Both the position numbers and the translations under genes were made by a program. Positions 11,461 to 23,097 of a stretch of 64,000 nucleotides of DNA are shown piece by piece. This stretch comes from Nectonema munidae. Taxonomy: Eukaryota > Nematomorpha > Nectonematoida > Nectonematidae. Numbering within the stretch: position 1 is the first letter of the stretch; every line of letters begins with the position of its first letter. The stretch covers positions 265,501-329,500 of the forward strand of contig JAUIRK010001025.1 in assembly GCA_030549495.1 (NCBI GenBank), given 5' to 3'. The notes under the pieces were generated by a model. That model searched no databases, was not told the origin of the DNA, and worked only from the letters and a program-made list of their open reading frames with translations.

Positions 11461-12813
11461 CAAAAAATCTTTATCAAGTTTGTCCTCATAATCGTTATTT
11501 ATTATAGTACAAAAATTTAAGTAAGGGAACTGAAGCCACATTGAAATGAGAACGCATGATCATAAGAAAAATGAAATAGTAACACGTTTCATAAAGTGCT
11601 TTTATATCGTCGATATAGAAATCCTTTCAGGAGCTATATGGTTTTAAGAAACAAGTATGTAACTTGTCTACATGGAAGATATGCCGTTTTCCAATGAACT
11701 ATGAGCAGGTGTTAAAATCTACTATTAAGATTTTCAAAAAACATCTTGAACGTGAAAAAGAAGCTCCTACATTATGAATCAAAAATCTTTAAACCTTTAT
11801 CTCATTAGTTAATATTTCAAACATCAATTTGACAAAAAAAGTGATCTAAAATTTTCAAACATTCAGTGTTAGAAATCAATATGTAAAGATATAGGTTTTC
11901 TCAAAAAATTTTATAAATGTGAATCCAATTTGACAAATTTTTTCCTTCGGTGTGAATATTTTAGAAGTGGAAAAGTTTTTGTAATTGAAAAAAAGAGGAT
12001 TATAAATGGATTCACCTAGAACAGGAATCTTTAAAAAGGATTGGTTAGCAAATATTCAGAGTGATATTTGTTCATATCCACTGAAATACAACACATGATA
12101 TTGTTAAAAAAAAAAAAAAAAAGAGATTCTCTTCAATAGAAAAGTTCTGAAATCGCTTAAATTCTAAGCTAAATTAATCTCTGAAAATTTTTTTCGAACA
12201 GAGATTGCACAAAATGAATTTCTAATGAAAGTAGAGCTACCAAGATAGGAGCAGTTTAGAATTAAAAGCAAACATAGATTCCATATAAAGTATAGGAAAA
12301 TAAAGTAGACTAGAAGATTAGAGCGTATTTGTCTTTCTAAAGTATTGTCTTTTTTTAAGCAAAAATAGAGGTTGGATTGAGATTTATAGTTCAAAGCTCC
12401 CTCTTTAATTAGTAAACTAAGGAAAGGATAAAATAAAGAACAAGAATCAAATCAAGGAAGGCTAAACGTGTTCTATTTAGTTAGATTAGCAACCAGAAAT
12501 ATTTTTCACCATGTAATTTCACAATTTTTATAATTTTATTGCTAAATCTATAGACTTATTATTGAAAATTTTTTATGGGCTTTTATCTAACATGATCTCA
12601 GGTCGCTTTGATTAGAAATTTGGCCCCATTTCTTATTATGAGATGGATAAAATCATTATTATATCAAGATAGAAAATTATTTTATCAGTTGTGTTTAAAT
12701 ATTTAAAGTCAAAGTTGTATTGAACTAAGTAAATTTATAACCATTTTAACCACATTGAAATGTAGAATTCGTTACATGTGTATATATTGACAAAAATAAT
12801 GTCATGGTGAAAT
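11461..12813. other. AT-rich, no gene seen
   Basis: Possibly further decayed copies of the preceding repeat (segments around 11700-11950 have the same flavour, with TTTTCAAAAA and GTGAA motifs). A poly-A run lies at about 12106-12122. I see no gene. Confidence 0.4.
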
Positions 12814-13568
12814 AGAGAAAGGTCGATTTGCTAAATGGAACGAAAATTATTCAAAAATTAAGAAAAATATCCAACCACAACTTAACCAAAGTTGAAGAGT
12901 AACCACAATTAAATCTTGAGTGACAAAAGGACTTTCAGAATCAAATTGAGCATGTTCGATTTGATGTGTATGGATAAGTTTATTTTAATATAATGAGAAA
13001 AAGGGTTTGCCATTATGTCCCCTGTGAAAGCTAATTTACTGACAGGTAAAATATTTTGGGTAAATTAATCTTCAAACGTTGGTTTATTAAATAAATTAAG
13101 ACAATATTAACCGAAAAAATGTTGAATTTATAATAAATTTTCAAGTATATATATTTGGCATTGATTGACGGATTTGATTCATTTTCATGAAAAATAAATG
13201 ACACCATCAGATTTACAATTATTATTTAGTGGGTTCACTCGCGATTTTGTAAAAATATTCGATAGTTTAAGAAAAAAGGATGGGGGAGGGGGTAAAATAG
13301 CCCATCGTCACTGAGGAAATGAAAATAGCCTGTAAAGAATAGTGTTAATATTGTCTTTTTCACATGTGACTGAACGCCAAACATTTTTTTCAAATATTTT
13401 TAAATAAACTCATTCATACACAGCAAATCGAACATGCTTAATTTGATTCTGTAAATAATTATGTTGTTCTATATCCCAATTAAGGTCACTGTTTACCTCC
13501 GGCTACTTTCTGGTAAAATCCTTTTTGAATAATTTTTTTCCCATTTAGCAAATCAACCTTTCTTTCTT
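12814..13568. mobile_element. Fold-back element with long imperfect inverted repeats
   Basis: The left arm at 12814-12987 and the right arm at 13401-13568 are imperfect reverse complements. Shared segments in order: AGAAAGGTYGATTTGCTAAA, then AAATTATTCAAAAA, then CAGAATCAAATTRAGCATG, then TTCGATTTGNTGTGTATG. The middle (about 410 bp) is AT-rich with a G-rich patch (GGGGGAGGGGGT) near 13281 and no coding frame. This is the shape of a fold-back or long-TIR non-autonomous DNA transposon. I could not define a target duplication. Confidence 0.65.
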
Positions 13569-14005
13569 TGATCATGATCGTATTTTTGCCATTCTATATA
13601 TACTTAATAAATACTACATTATATGATACCATGAATAAGGATGCAATCAAATCTAGACAAACTGTGATCAAGTTTACTAAAAGCTCAAAAAAATCTAAAT
13701 ATATATGTTTGTATTTTTCTTGAAGCCTTTTAATAGTAACCCTATAGGTGGGGTGGGTCATCTTATATATTATATACAATGATAAATAATTGACCCAGAT
13801 CCAACAGTTAAATGTTCATTTCACAATCTATATGGAGGGTTCGAAGTAAAAATTGGCTTACTTGCGTTTTCTTATATTTTCTATAAGTTCATGATATCTA
13901 TAGTTTACAATATCATACATAATTACAGAAAAGTTGAAACATAGAAATGTGAGGAATTGGAAGCAAAGCATTGATTTGCTTACTATTGCTTGTCTTCCTC
14001 TACAC

Positions 14006-14224
14006 CAGTGCTTCTCAAACTTTTTTACTCTAGGGCGCACGTATGAAATAACTGAAGCTTTGAGGTGCACCATTGAGATTGATATGAAAAAATCAGTCCT
14101 TAAATTTTTAAATAAAAAATATAAAGAAGTACATACTACATACGGTGTTTAGATCTAGGTGATCTAGATGAAATCTTAATGTTCAAATCGCTATCTTTCA
14201 TCGCGCACCATTTGAGAAGCACTG
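14006..14224. mobile_element. hAT-type MITE, 219 bp
   Basis: Begins CAGTGCTTCTCAAACTTTTT and ends with the inverse of CAGTGCTTCTCAAATGGTG. That is a terminal inverted repeat of at least 14 bp with the CAGTG start typical of hAT elements. The body also keeps GGGCGCACG / CGCGCACCA near the two ends. It is too short to encode a transposase, and I see no clear 8-bp target duplication. Two opposed open frames inside it are chance. Confidence 0.75.
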
Positions 14225-14640
14225 GTAACATACATACATAATCTGAATCCCATAAGAATGTTGGTAGATCTTTCCTTTGTTTATATTCTTTCTATGTTTT
14301 CAGCATACAATATCTGAATAGAATATGAAACCTATGTGAGGAGAAAGCAAATATTGCTTTGCTTCTATAATCATTATATCATTTTTGCTTCCCTTTATTG
14401 CGTTTGTTGATATAACTCTGAAAATCATCAACACAGCCTTGTCAAAATCTTCAAGCTTGCATATCCTTCACGTCTGGTATTTCTTTGTCATAGAGAATTT
14501 GATTGTGATTTTCTTCTCTCTTTTGAGCTTTATCAATTTTATAAGTCATACTTTTACCATTATTTTTTCCAGGTAAATTAAAGTTTTCAAAATTTTTTAC
14601 TTGTAGTACTTTCTAAATGGAATAAAATACAAATAGAACA

Positions 14641-15735
14641 CTCTGATGATGCAAACATTTTGCTATTTTTGGAAATGATAGATATGATAAAGATCATGAT
14701 GATGTTCATACAGAAATTAACACTTTTGAAAACGTTCCTCTACAACTTCACATTATTTTTACAACAAAATGATTGGGAGGAATTGAATCTGAATGAAATT
14801 TTAAATACGAATGATTATTATCGATGGGATGCTTTGAATATTGAAAACATAGAAAATTTATTGAAGCAGGTTGATTTTTTTCATGCAGAGTACAATGTGA
14901 AGATTGTTTAATTCAAAGTTTTTTGCGAAAATAATTACCGTTTAATTGATAAGGAAGAAGTTGAAGAAATGTATGCTTCATTAGAAGATCGAGTAAATAG
15001 GACAATAACATGCAGTACCCATGAGCCGGTTAAGGCAGGAAGACTTTAATTAGAATTAATTGAATTAGTTCAATGGCTTTTTTAAAAGGGTATAACTACT
15101 GTTGGAATCATTAATCTTAATAGAAAAGACATACCCAATGAAATTAAAAGTGTTGGTCACGTGCTAATTTTTTTTATAAATTTTGGTATGAATAAGCATT
15201 TAGCATTGCATAGTTATGTTGTTAAAAGCAGGTCAAAAGGTAAAAAAAATGTTCTCTTGTTAAGTTCTCGCTCTTTTATTGGTGTAACACTCGATGAGAA
15301 AAAGCTTTGTGATTTTACAAATAGATGAGCAGACATAGTAGTGGATCAAATAATGAGACATTTTCCAACAGCACTAAAATCCAACAAATGGACGGCTTCA
15401 GCATTTTCATATATTTTGGACACAGCTCGCATTAATGCAACAACCATCTTTAAATTTTAGATTCAAAGGAAAACAACAGTTTGAAGATTGTGCTAGATCT
15501 GGCCTATTCACTCATCTTACCTTTCAAGAAAGACCCATAATTGGTTTTAAAGCGAATATCATTAAAAAATTCAATGACTCAATTTTTTATAACAGGAACT
15601 AAATCTGAGACAGCTCCAAAAGTTTTTTTACAAGAAGTTGTATCTAGAAAACGGTGTAGTTTTTGTGTGGAAAATATTCAAGAAAGTAATTATAAAGAAA
15701 AACAATTAATTAAGTAAAGCTTCAAAACAAAGTCA
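14641..15735 (+). pseudogene. piggyBac transposase relic
   Basis: Recognised from the C-terminal half of the DDE transposase: GITTVGIINLNRKDIPNEIK (family pattern G...GT.R.NR..LP.E.K) at about 15098-15157, then LLSSRSFIGVTLDEKKLCDF, then VVDQIMRHFPTALKSNKWTA (pattern VD..D......R...RW) and YILDTARINATTIFKF near 15410-15460. A cysteine-bearing tail follows at about 15640-15715 (KRCSFCVENIQESNYKEKQ). It carries stops and frame changes, and the N-terminal half is poorly recognisable: the open frame at 14660-14911 precedes it but matches only weakly. A related piggyBac copy is at 59946-61578. Confidence 0.7.
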
Positions 15736-15739
15736 AAAA

Positions 15740-16185
15740 AATATGACATTTTTTTTAATTTATAACATGTTAAATATACTATTAATTTATTTCATGAATG
15801 TTTTTATAATACATCAAATATTAATATTTGCGTGTTACTTTCTCGGTAATTTTGTTATAATTTATACAAGTTTACCCATTTTTCATATCAATAAATTTAT
15901 TTTTATCTTGTTAAAAACAAATATTTTATGATAATTTTTGTTTTTTTGCACTAAATACTCGTCCTTTTACGCTTTTTCTTGTAAATTCTTGATGATTTGG
16001 CAATTTAGCGACCCATATGGAGGGGGACAATGGAGGCAGTTATCCTTTCCCGGCTAATATCATTCGAGAATTGAAGATATTTATTTAATAAAAAAATGAA
16101 TCAATAATAATTATTTTAATCATAGTTTTCAGACAATGACTTTGGATAATATGTGCTTAGCTATATTTTAAGAATCAACCGCGAA
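15740..16185. other. AT-rich, no gene seen
   Basis: Spacer after the piggyBac relic. The 62-codon frame at 15743-15931 is composed almost only of F, I, L, Y and N and is not supported. Confidence 0.5.
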
Positions 16186-16189
16186 TTTA

Positions 16190-16690
16190 GTTACATTCTT
16201 TGAAATTTTCCTAACAATTGGAAAAACTGACTCCAGAAATGAAAGAAGCATTGTCGATTTAGTATAAATAATAGTATTTGTAACAATGCTATTGGAGACC
16301 ATTTCCATGGATCAATATAAAATTTGAATAATATTTTGGAGAAAATTTTCAGCCCTCGTTCACAAATTTGATTAACACTTTCTGACATTTTCACATCCTA
16401 ATTGCGAAAACTGAGTGCAGAAATGAAACCAGCATGGTCGATTTAGTCTAAAAAAATATATTTTATTTACAATTAGAATAACATTCTTGTCTAAAATTTT
16501 CTGGCGTAGACCTCAAATATAATTTCCATTTCAGAAATTTTCACATCCTAATTGTGAAAACTGAGTCGAGCAATAAAATCAGCATGGTCGATCGATTTGG
16601 TATAAAAAAGTTAATTTTATTCAGAATTTGAATGAATATTTTTGTAAGCAATTTTATCATCAATCAACATTTTATTTGGCATTTGTTACA
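16190..16690 (+). repeat. Satellite-like repeat block, plus orientation
   Basis: Three units. The shared core GCATTGTCGATTTAG / GCATGGTCGATTTAG starts at about 16248, 16432 and 16582, so spacing is 184 and 150 bp. Each core is preceded by AATTG(C/T)GAAAACTGAGT-like and ACATTTTCACATCCTA-like segments. The same unit occurs inverted at 10866-11460, about 5 kb away. Confidence 0.7.
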
Positions 16691-16849
16691 AAGTTGCCAT
16701 GTTTATTGGAAAAATATGTATTATAAATTTTCAAGAGTGTATCTAATGTAAACACTAAGTTTTTAAGTTAGAGACTTTAAAATATAAAAATTTTGTTGAA
16801 AAAAAGAATATTTGATTTTAATTGACAGTTCTTGACATGAGAGGGTTAT

Positions 16850-17760
16850 TCAACTACTGTGAAAATATTATCAAAAGATGCAGCTAGTAATTTTAGGAAA
16901 AGTCACGAAGTAAAAAAAGATATTAATAAAGTTATTGAAGTTCTCTACAATGACTTAAATCAATCTTATTTTAAAATTTTATATTTTGATTCATAAAACA
17001 ATAGATATATTATTAAGTTTATAGATGATATAATGTATCAAATGATGAATTATTATATTATATGTAGGATGTTTTATTTATATTATATAAATATATAAAA
17101 CAATTATAACTGTGTTTTGTTTAGGTACCCAAAAATGAAAGCAATACTCACAGTATATTGATGGTTTTTAGAACGATTTTTCTTACCACTATAAAGAAAG
17201 CGGTTTGCCAGAAGAGACAGTTAAGGTAAAAGTTATAAATCAAAATATCATAATGTTTTGATATTTTTTTCAAGAAGAGCTGATGTTGAAGAAGTGAAAA
17301 ATAGAAAACGATACAAAAAACTTTTGGATCCAACAAGAGTGAAGAGTAAAGCTGAATGTGGTTAAACTTCCTACCAGAACTACCAAATTCAGAAGATTCT
17401 TTGTCAATGGAAATTCATTCTGAATGGTTGATAAGAAAGTATTATAAAGTGGAACAAAGAAATAAAGAAATTGTAGATTTAAAAATGGATAGAAGGAAAG
17501 AAATTATTGAAGATAAGAAACCATTTCCAGAAATATTGAAAAATATCCTTACATTAAATCTTTCGCAGAGGTTTTTTAAGTTTTTATAAGCTTTCATTTA
17601 TCTATTCCTATTTTATCCTAGATTGTGTCAGAGTTTCAAAGACTCAAGCCAAGAATTCTAAAAAGTCAAGATGCGAGAAGATATTTTTACGAAATATTAG
17701 ATAAATATAAAGAACCCATTTTATCACATTGCTTTAACAAAAGTTAAGTTGTTTTGTCAT
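16850..17760 (+). pseudogene. SAMD3-like protein, C-terminal region (broken or multi-exon)
   Basis: Pieces in the right order match the conserved C-terminal part of SAMD3-like proteins. 17275-17350: a basic stretch (NRKRYKKLLDPTRVKSKAE). 17356-17570: WLNFLPELPNSEDSLSMEIH, then DRRKEIIEDKKPFPEILKN (family pattern N.LP.YPEGED..S.E.H and RR..II.....+.EI...+PFL). 17632-17755: IVSEFQRLKPRILKSQDARR and FYEILDKYKEPIL (pattern EF.RL.........L..Y...IL). AG before 17275 and ATCCTAG before 17632 look like splice acceptors, and GAG-GTTTTT at 17571 like a donor. However, the reading phase does not carry cleanly across two of the joins, so I call it broken. The function of this family is not established. 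Confidence 0.5.
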
Positions 17761-18890
17761 AAACAACCTGAAGAAGAAATAAAGTGTGAAAAGGACAGCG
17801 AAAAAAATAAAAAGTAGGCAAATTTAACTGTTTTTACTTTATAATGATTTTGTTTAGAAGATGTTATGCACTATTTTGCATGAGTCTGATATTTAGAGAA
17901 AATTTCAAGAACGTTCTTCTATCTTTCGAAAATATAAATCTATATACTAAATATAAATATATACTCCAACAGTCTTCCAAATGATGATAAAAGACATTTT
18001 TTCAGAAAAGAAAAATTCTTTCTCCCTAAAGATTGAAGATGAATTTATTTTCAATTCAGATTCTTTCGCGGATTAATTTTTTGGATGCTTTTGTACTTTT
18101 TATTGTTTCAATCTCAAATATCCTACAACACTAAAGAAAACCTTCACTTATTTCGAAAAAATCATTTACTATTTGAAGGATGATAAAGGCTTAGACAAAA
18201 ATATTTTGAATGTTTTTTTTAATTTAAAAATTTTTGAAAACTCAAAATTACTTTTTTATTTGTTTAACATATTTTTTCTGTTTTTAATATATAATCTTTC
18301 AAAAATAATCTATATATAGATAGATTAAAAATATCATATCTCCTATAAAATAATTTCATATCTCCTATAAAAGCAGCAAGCAAAGGACTTTCATTTCACT
18401 CATTTTTAACGCACTGAAGAAGACAGATTGAGTCTGTTGAAATATTTGCTACAATTTTTACATTATTCACTATATACACAATGGAATTTTCCTTATCCTA
18501 GATTAAAAATGATAGATTTTAATATATACCAAATCAAAATCTTGGGTTTAACTAATCAATGTAAAAATGAGTATAGAAAAAAAACTTGATAACTTATCAA
18601 ATGAAACTAATGTGTTTTGCTACAGTCAAATTACATTTTAGCTAGTGGAATAATATTAGTAATATTCACTATGACTCTAGGAAAAATACTAGAGAATGTT
18701 ACTGGAGGAAAACAATAATTTCTATAGTAAAGTAATTTTATATCTAGTAAAGTAAAAATAGTGAATTTTACTATGACTAGTAAAAATACTAGTGTGTTAC
18801 CCGAAGAAAAATAGTGAATTTTACTATAGTGTTTCTAAGGATAGTAAATTTACTATATAATTCTAGTAACCATAACTAGTTTTTTTGTGA
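17761..18890. other. AT-rich spacer with ACTAGTAAA-rich repeat
   Basis: No gene seen. 18640-18885 is built from short repeats of TAGTAAA, ATACTAGT and GAATTTTACTATGACTAG in both orientations, and is probably the body of a small palindromic element. 18340-18372 has a short near-perfect tandem repeat (ATATCTCCTATAAAA-type, two copies). Confidence 0.5.
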
Positions 18891-19200
18891 GTGGCCTACA
18901 TTTGTGGTACACGAAAACAGGCCAAACGGGTTTTGCCCATAAAAACAATGAATACATTTTACAAAAGCCTTTTTCTGCCTCACATCAAATACGGTATCTT
19001 TAATTGGGGCCACACAAAGGACACAACTCTATTATTTGTTCAAAAAAAGATTTTGAGAGTTATCTTTAACTGTAACTCCACCTCCCACGCTAATAATCTC
19101 TTCCATCTTGAAACTCAAGAATATATACAAGTTCAGTGCCGCTGTTACACTATAGAAATACGTATACTTCCTGCTTCCACCTATATTTAATCAATTCATC
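18891..19200 (+). mobile_element. LINE 3'-end scrap (CR1/Jockey-like reverse transcriptase C-terminus)
   Basis: A 99-codon open frame reads PIKTMNTFYKSLFLPHIKYG, then IFNWGHTKDTTLLFVQKKIL, then RVIFNCNSTSHANNLFH. This is the region after the polymerase motifs in CR1/L2/Jockey LINEs (pattern L..LY..L..P.L.YG...WG.........+QKK.+R.I......+++.LF). It lacks the catalytic core and is a 5'-truncated copy. Weak coding traces continue to about 19450. Confidence 0.65.
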
Positions 19201-21479
19201 TCCTTTACCTTTAAAAAAGAAGAACTTGTTCATAAAATGTTCTTACCTTTTTATGAATATACGAAATCCAAACAATCTTTCTCTTATAAGGTATATTGTT
19301 TTACAAGAATTCTGAAGCCTCTTCCTTTCCGGTCCCATACCTTTTAAACAGTTCCAAAAGTGGTTGTTATCTAGCTCTCTTTACTCCTCCAAATTGTATT
19401 CTGAATGCTCTATCTCGTATTGCTACGTGTGTAGGAAAAATAATTATATGTTGACCGGCCAGCTTTAGTTCTTCTTCCTGATATTATTAACAATGTGTAT
19501 ACCGTTTTTATGATTTTCACATTTTGTCATTTTTTTTCCTGCCTTCCTTCGTTATCTCACAAAAATTGTTGAATTACGCCCGGGAGTAATTTATCGCTAG
19601 TTTTTGAAACACCGTTTATTTATAGCAATGCTTGCCAACCTTCTTCCAATGTTGAACTTAAACATATTTTTTTTGAACCAAATTGTTATTTTAACATTTC
19701 CCCACAGAAAAACTTAATTGATCTAAGCTTCAAGAATACTAGATTTTTGTACCTCCTGTTCAAAATATGCATCTGCTTTATCATCTTCCTTTTAAATGGC
19801 GCCTTACTCATATAATCTCTTATTTACTCTTACATGATGATTTAACAGTTAGATGTTAACTTCCAAATACCAATTAATTTTAAGTCTTCGCAAAGGCAAG
19901 AAAATTGCTCTCCTAAAGTATTTGGTTTCGCAATTCCAAAATGGGAAAAAATTCAGTAGACTTTAATCGCTATGAATTGTCAATAGGCAAAGAGTTTCTA
20001 TACATATTAAAAATTTGATAAATAAATTTGAATATTTTGAATTTTTCTTCTTCTTCTTTTGAAAGATTTTTTAATAAAGAGTTATTTTATTTTATCACAG
20101 TGTCATGAACTTACAAAGCCAATAGCCATGCGTAAATCCGTAATTTATTTTTTGTCAGACTGACCCGATTTCAAAACATTTTCTACAATCCAAAAATAAA
20201 AATGAAGTTAATCATAAAATCTTTCACACCCACGCATTTTCATCCTTTATTTTTTAATCTTATCACTATTTACACAACTCTTCCATCAATTTACCAAATG
20301 TAATGTTTTTAAAATGAGCAATTACAGCACACTCACAACTTTTAGTTTGACAAAAGAAAATAAAGAGAAAGAAAAGATCCGCTAAAGTCTCTCTTAAAAG
20401 TTTAAAGATTTAATAGGCATTGTAGCAAGCAAGAACTGTCTCATATGTGAATGCGTACAAATAAGTTTTTGCTGTGAAAACTGCTAATCATCGCTGATAT
20501 AAGTTTTTCTCTTGTAACTCATTTTGATGTCTTCTGATACTTTAAAACATTTACATTATTCATATTTAATGTAAAATTTGTATGTACTACATGAATATAT
20601 TTCACTGGAAAATCGAGTTGTTGTGATTATATAGCCGCAGCCAGTTCTATGCGTAATATAAATGCAAAGCTTACAATTTATATGCACTTTTTTTAAGAAC
20701 TAAATAATATATTTTTTCCACTTTCATCCCTCCAGGTCTTTAATTTTCAAAATTTAAGTGAAAAATTTTAAGTTTAATTTGTACTACTTTTCGATCTTTA
20801 TTATATTGTATTGCAGTAAAAAAGAAAAAGATCTTTTGATAAAAAGTTTTAAATGTGCTTTTTTTTTAATAAAATATTTATTTATTTTATTTATTTAGAA
20901 AAAAGAATTATAAAAATAATCTAAAATATATAAAGAAGGTTGAGCAAACCAATTAGGTTCTTGTCACACCAAAAAAAAATTAATAACAGATGTAAAAACA
21001 GAATGTTCAAAATCAAAACATTGTAAATGTGCATTTCAGATGAAGATTCATCAAGCACAAAATTTAAAACATTTATTGTCTGAGACTTCAGGTTTCTAAT
21101 AAAGGAACATTCACTAATATTCCAATAAAAAACCAAAAATTAAAAAAGCATTTAAAAAGTTCTAATTTTTTAGTTTTTATTGAATAAAAGATTTTATTTT
21201 AACAAATTATAGTAGTTAATTCCTCTATGAAATTATAAAAATAAATTAAAGAATATGAGAATATTAAAAGCCATTTAATTCGTAATAATTTAAACCCAGG
21301 AGGGTTAAGTTATTAAGGGAAAGTAGTGGTTGAAAAGTAAAATAATACTTTGGAGATTTTTTGAAATTACTATGAAAATATATTTATAATTTATGATCGA
21401 TTTTTAGTAGCTAAAATCATGATTTAGTATCCAATTTAATCTTCAAATCCAAGAACATGAGAATTTTTCTTTTTTACCT
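19201..21479. other. AT-rich, no gene seen
   Basis: A short CTTCTTCTT run lies at about 20046-20056. Frames such as 20921-21136 (minus) are low-complexity. I see nothing else. Confidence 0.5.
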
Positions 21480-23097
21480 TATCATTTTTCTGTCTACTTC
21501 TTGAATCCAAAAAGAAAAATTTTTTGATGTCATCCAAGCATTACTATTAGCTGCACACGTTACAGGTAAACTATTGGTTTTGACTCCTTTGAAATATCGC
21601 GGATTTTTTGATTTGCCAATGACCAGAGGCTTGAGTTTTCGCCGGTAGCACCGGTAGCGAGCATAACAGTCACTCGTTCTTTGGATACTTTCACACCGCT
21701 TTTTGATTGATGCTTAGCAGCCAGAGTTTTTTCAGGTATGGCCCGAAAATATAAGGCCGTCTCATCGCAATTAAAAATGTTACACAGCTCAAATCTCTGT
21801 TATCGACCTTCAAACGACAAAACCAATCTTCAACTATTGAACAGTCAACATTACTTTTTTGACCGCATAGAGCATAAGACTTTCCCGAAAACCTTGATTT
21901 CCAAGAAGTCAACCACTCTGAAGATGCTTTGAAATTCTCAAAACCCAGATTTTTAGCAAATTCTGCAGCTTTTGATTGGACAATCGAACCAGAAAGAGGA
22001 AATTTTTTGGCTCTAGCATGCTGAAACCTTTCCAAAATCAAGGTGTTGACTTTTTCAAATTTACAATTGTTTTCAAATGTTTCTTTGTTATGCTAGCATT
22101 ATTATTGTATTGCTGCAAATAAAATTGAGCTTTTCTTAAAATATCAGAAATCGTACTGGTTGCAACACCATATTTTTGGCTGAGCATCTTTTGCGAAGGC
22201 TCTGGTTTTGTTTGATATTCGTTGATTATTTGAATTTTTGACTTGAGATTGAGTTCACAGCGAATGCGTTTATTTTTTGGTCAGTTCATTTAGAAAAAAA
22301 ATTTGATTCAAGGATCAAATGATCTTAAAATAAAATTAAACTTGAGTTCAAAGATTGAAAAAGGAAACAGAATTGAACAAAAACAAATGAAAAAACAAAA
22401 AAATTAACATTTAAATTATTCACATCATATTTTAACAATAACAATAACAAAAAATTTATTTAATATTCATAAAAAAAATATACTTACAAAAAGAAATGTG
22501 TGTCTAATAATTCATGAATAAAAGTTGAATATAAAAATTAATTACATTTCAATTGTAATGCTGAAATACTATAAATATAACACACTTAAAATGACAACAC
22601 CAAAATAATAGGGACATCTCAAAATAATTTTTTTTTCAATTTTGCATATGCAGAAAAATGATAAGGAAAAAATTCGCCCTTTGAAAAATATTTTTTCACG
22701 TTTAAATATATAAAAAAAAAGGGCACCAACTCATCAGAATTTAGATCTAGAAGGAGGCAAAAAAGATATGATCCAATTTCAGGAAAAAAAACTATAAAAT
22801 TGTTGTTCAAATTTGAACTTACGTCTATATACACATCATTGTTTAATTTCAATTATCATTTTTTACTACATAAATTCAAAGTGTTGAAAAATCTTTTGTT
22901 TATGCTGCAATTAATTGTATTTTTCTTCTTTTCCTTAGCCTTATATCATTTTTTGTGTCCGGTATAGACAGAGGATGTCCGGTTTACACAGAATTAAAAT
23001 ACATTGGAAAGCATAGAAGTGTTTTGGGACCTTGAAAATAATCCGGTTGAGACAAAAATTCGGTATATTCAGAGTCCGGTTTAGACAGAGTTTACTG
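21480..23097 (-). mobile_element. Tigger/pogo DNA transposon, decayed
   Basis: Minus strand. The right end at 23097 begins with the Tigger-type terminus CAGTAAACTCTGTCTAAACC, next to a TA target. Coding order: a CENP-B-like helix-turn-helix at about 22265-22145 (KRIRCELNLKSKIQIINEYQ, SQKYGVATSTISDILRK), a second DNA-binding part at 22041-21830 (ILGFENFKASSEWLTSWKSR), the first DDE motif NIFNCDETALYFRAIPEKT near 21775-21720, then KVSKERVTVMLATGATG and LKPLVIGKSKNPRYFKG to about 21560. It has several frame changes and no clear left end. A related, split Tigger lies at 34.4 and 37.0 kb. Confidence 0.8.
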
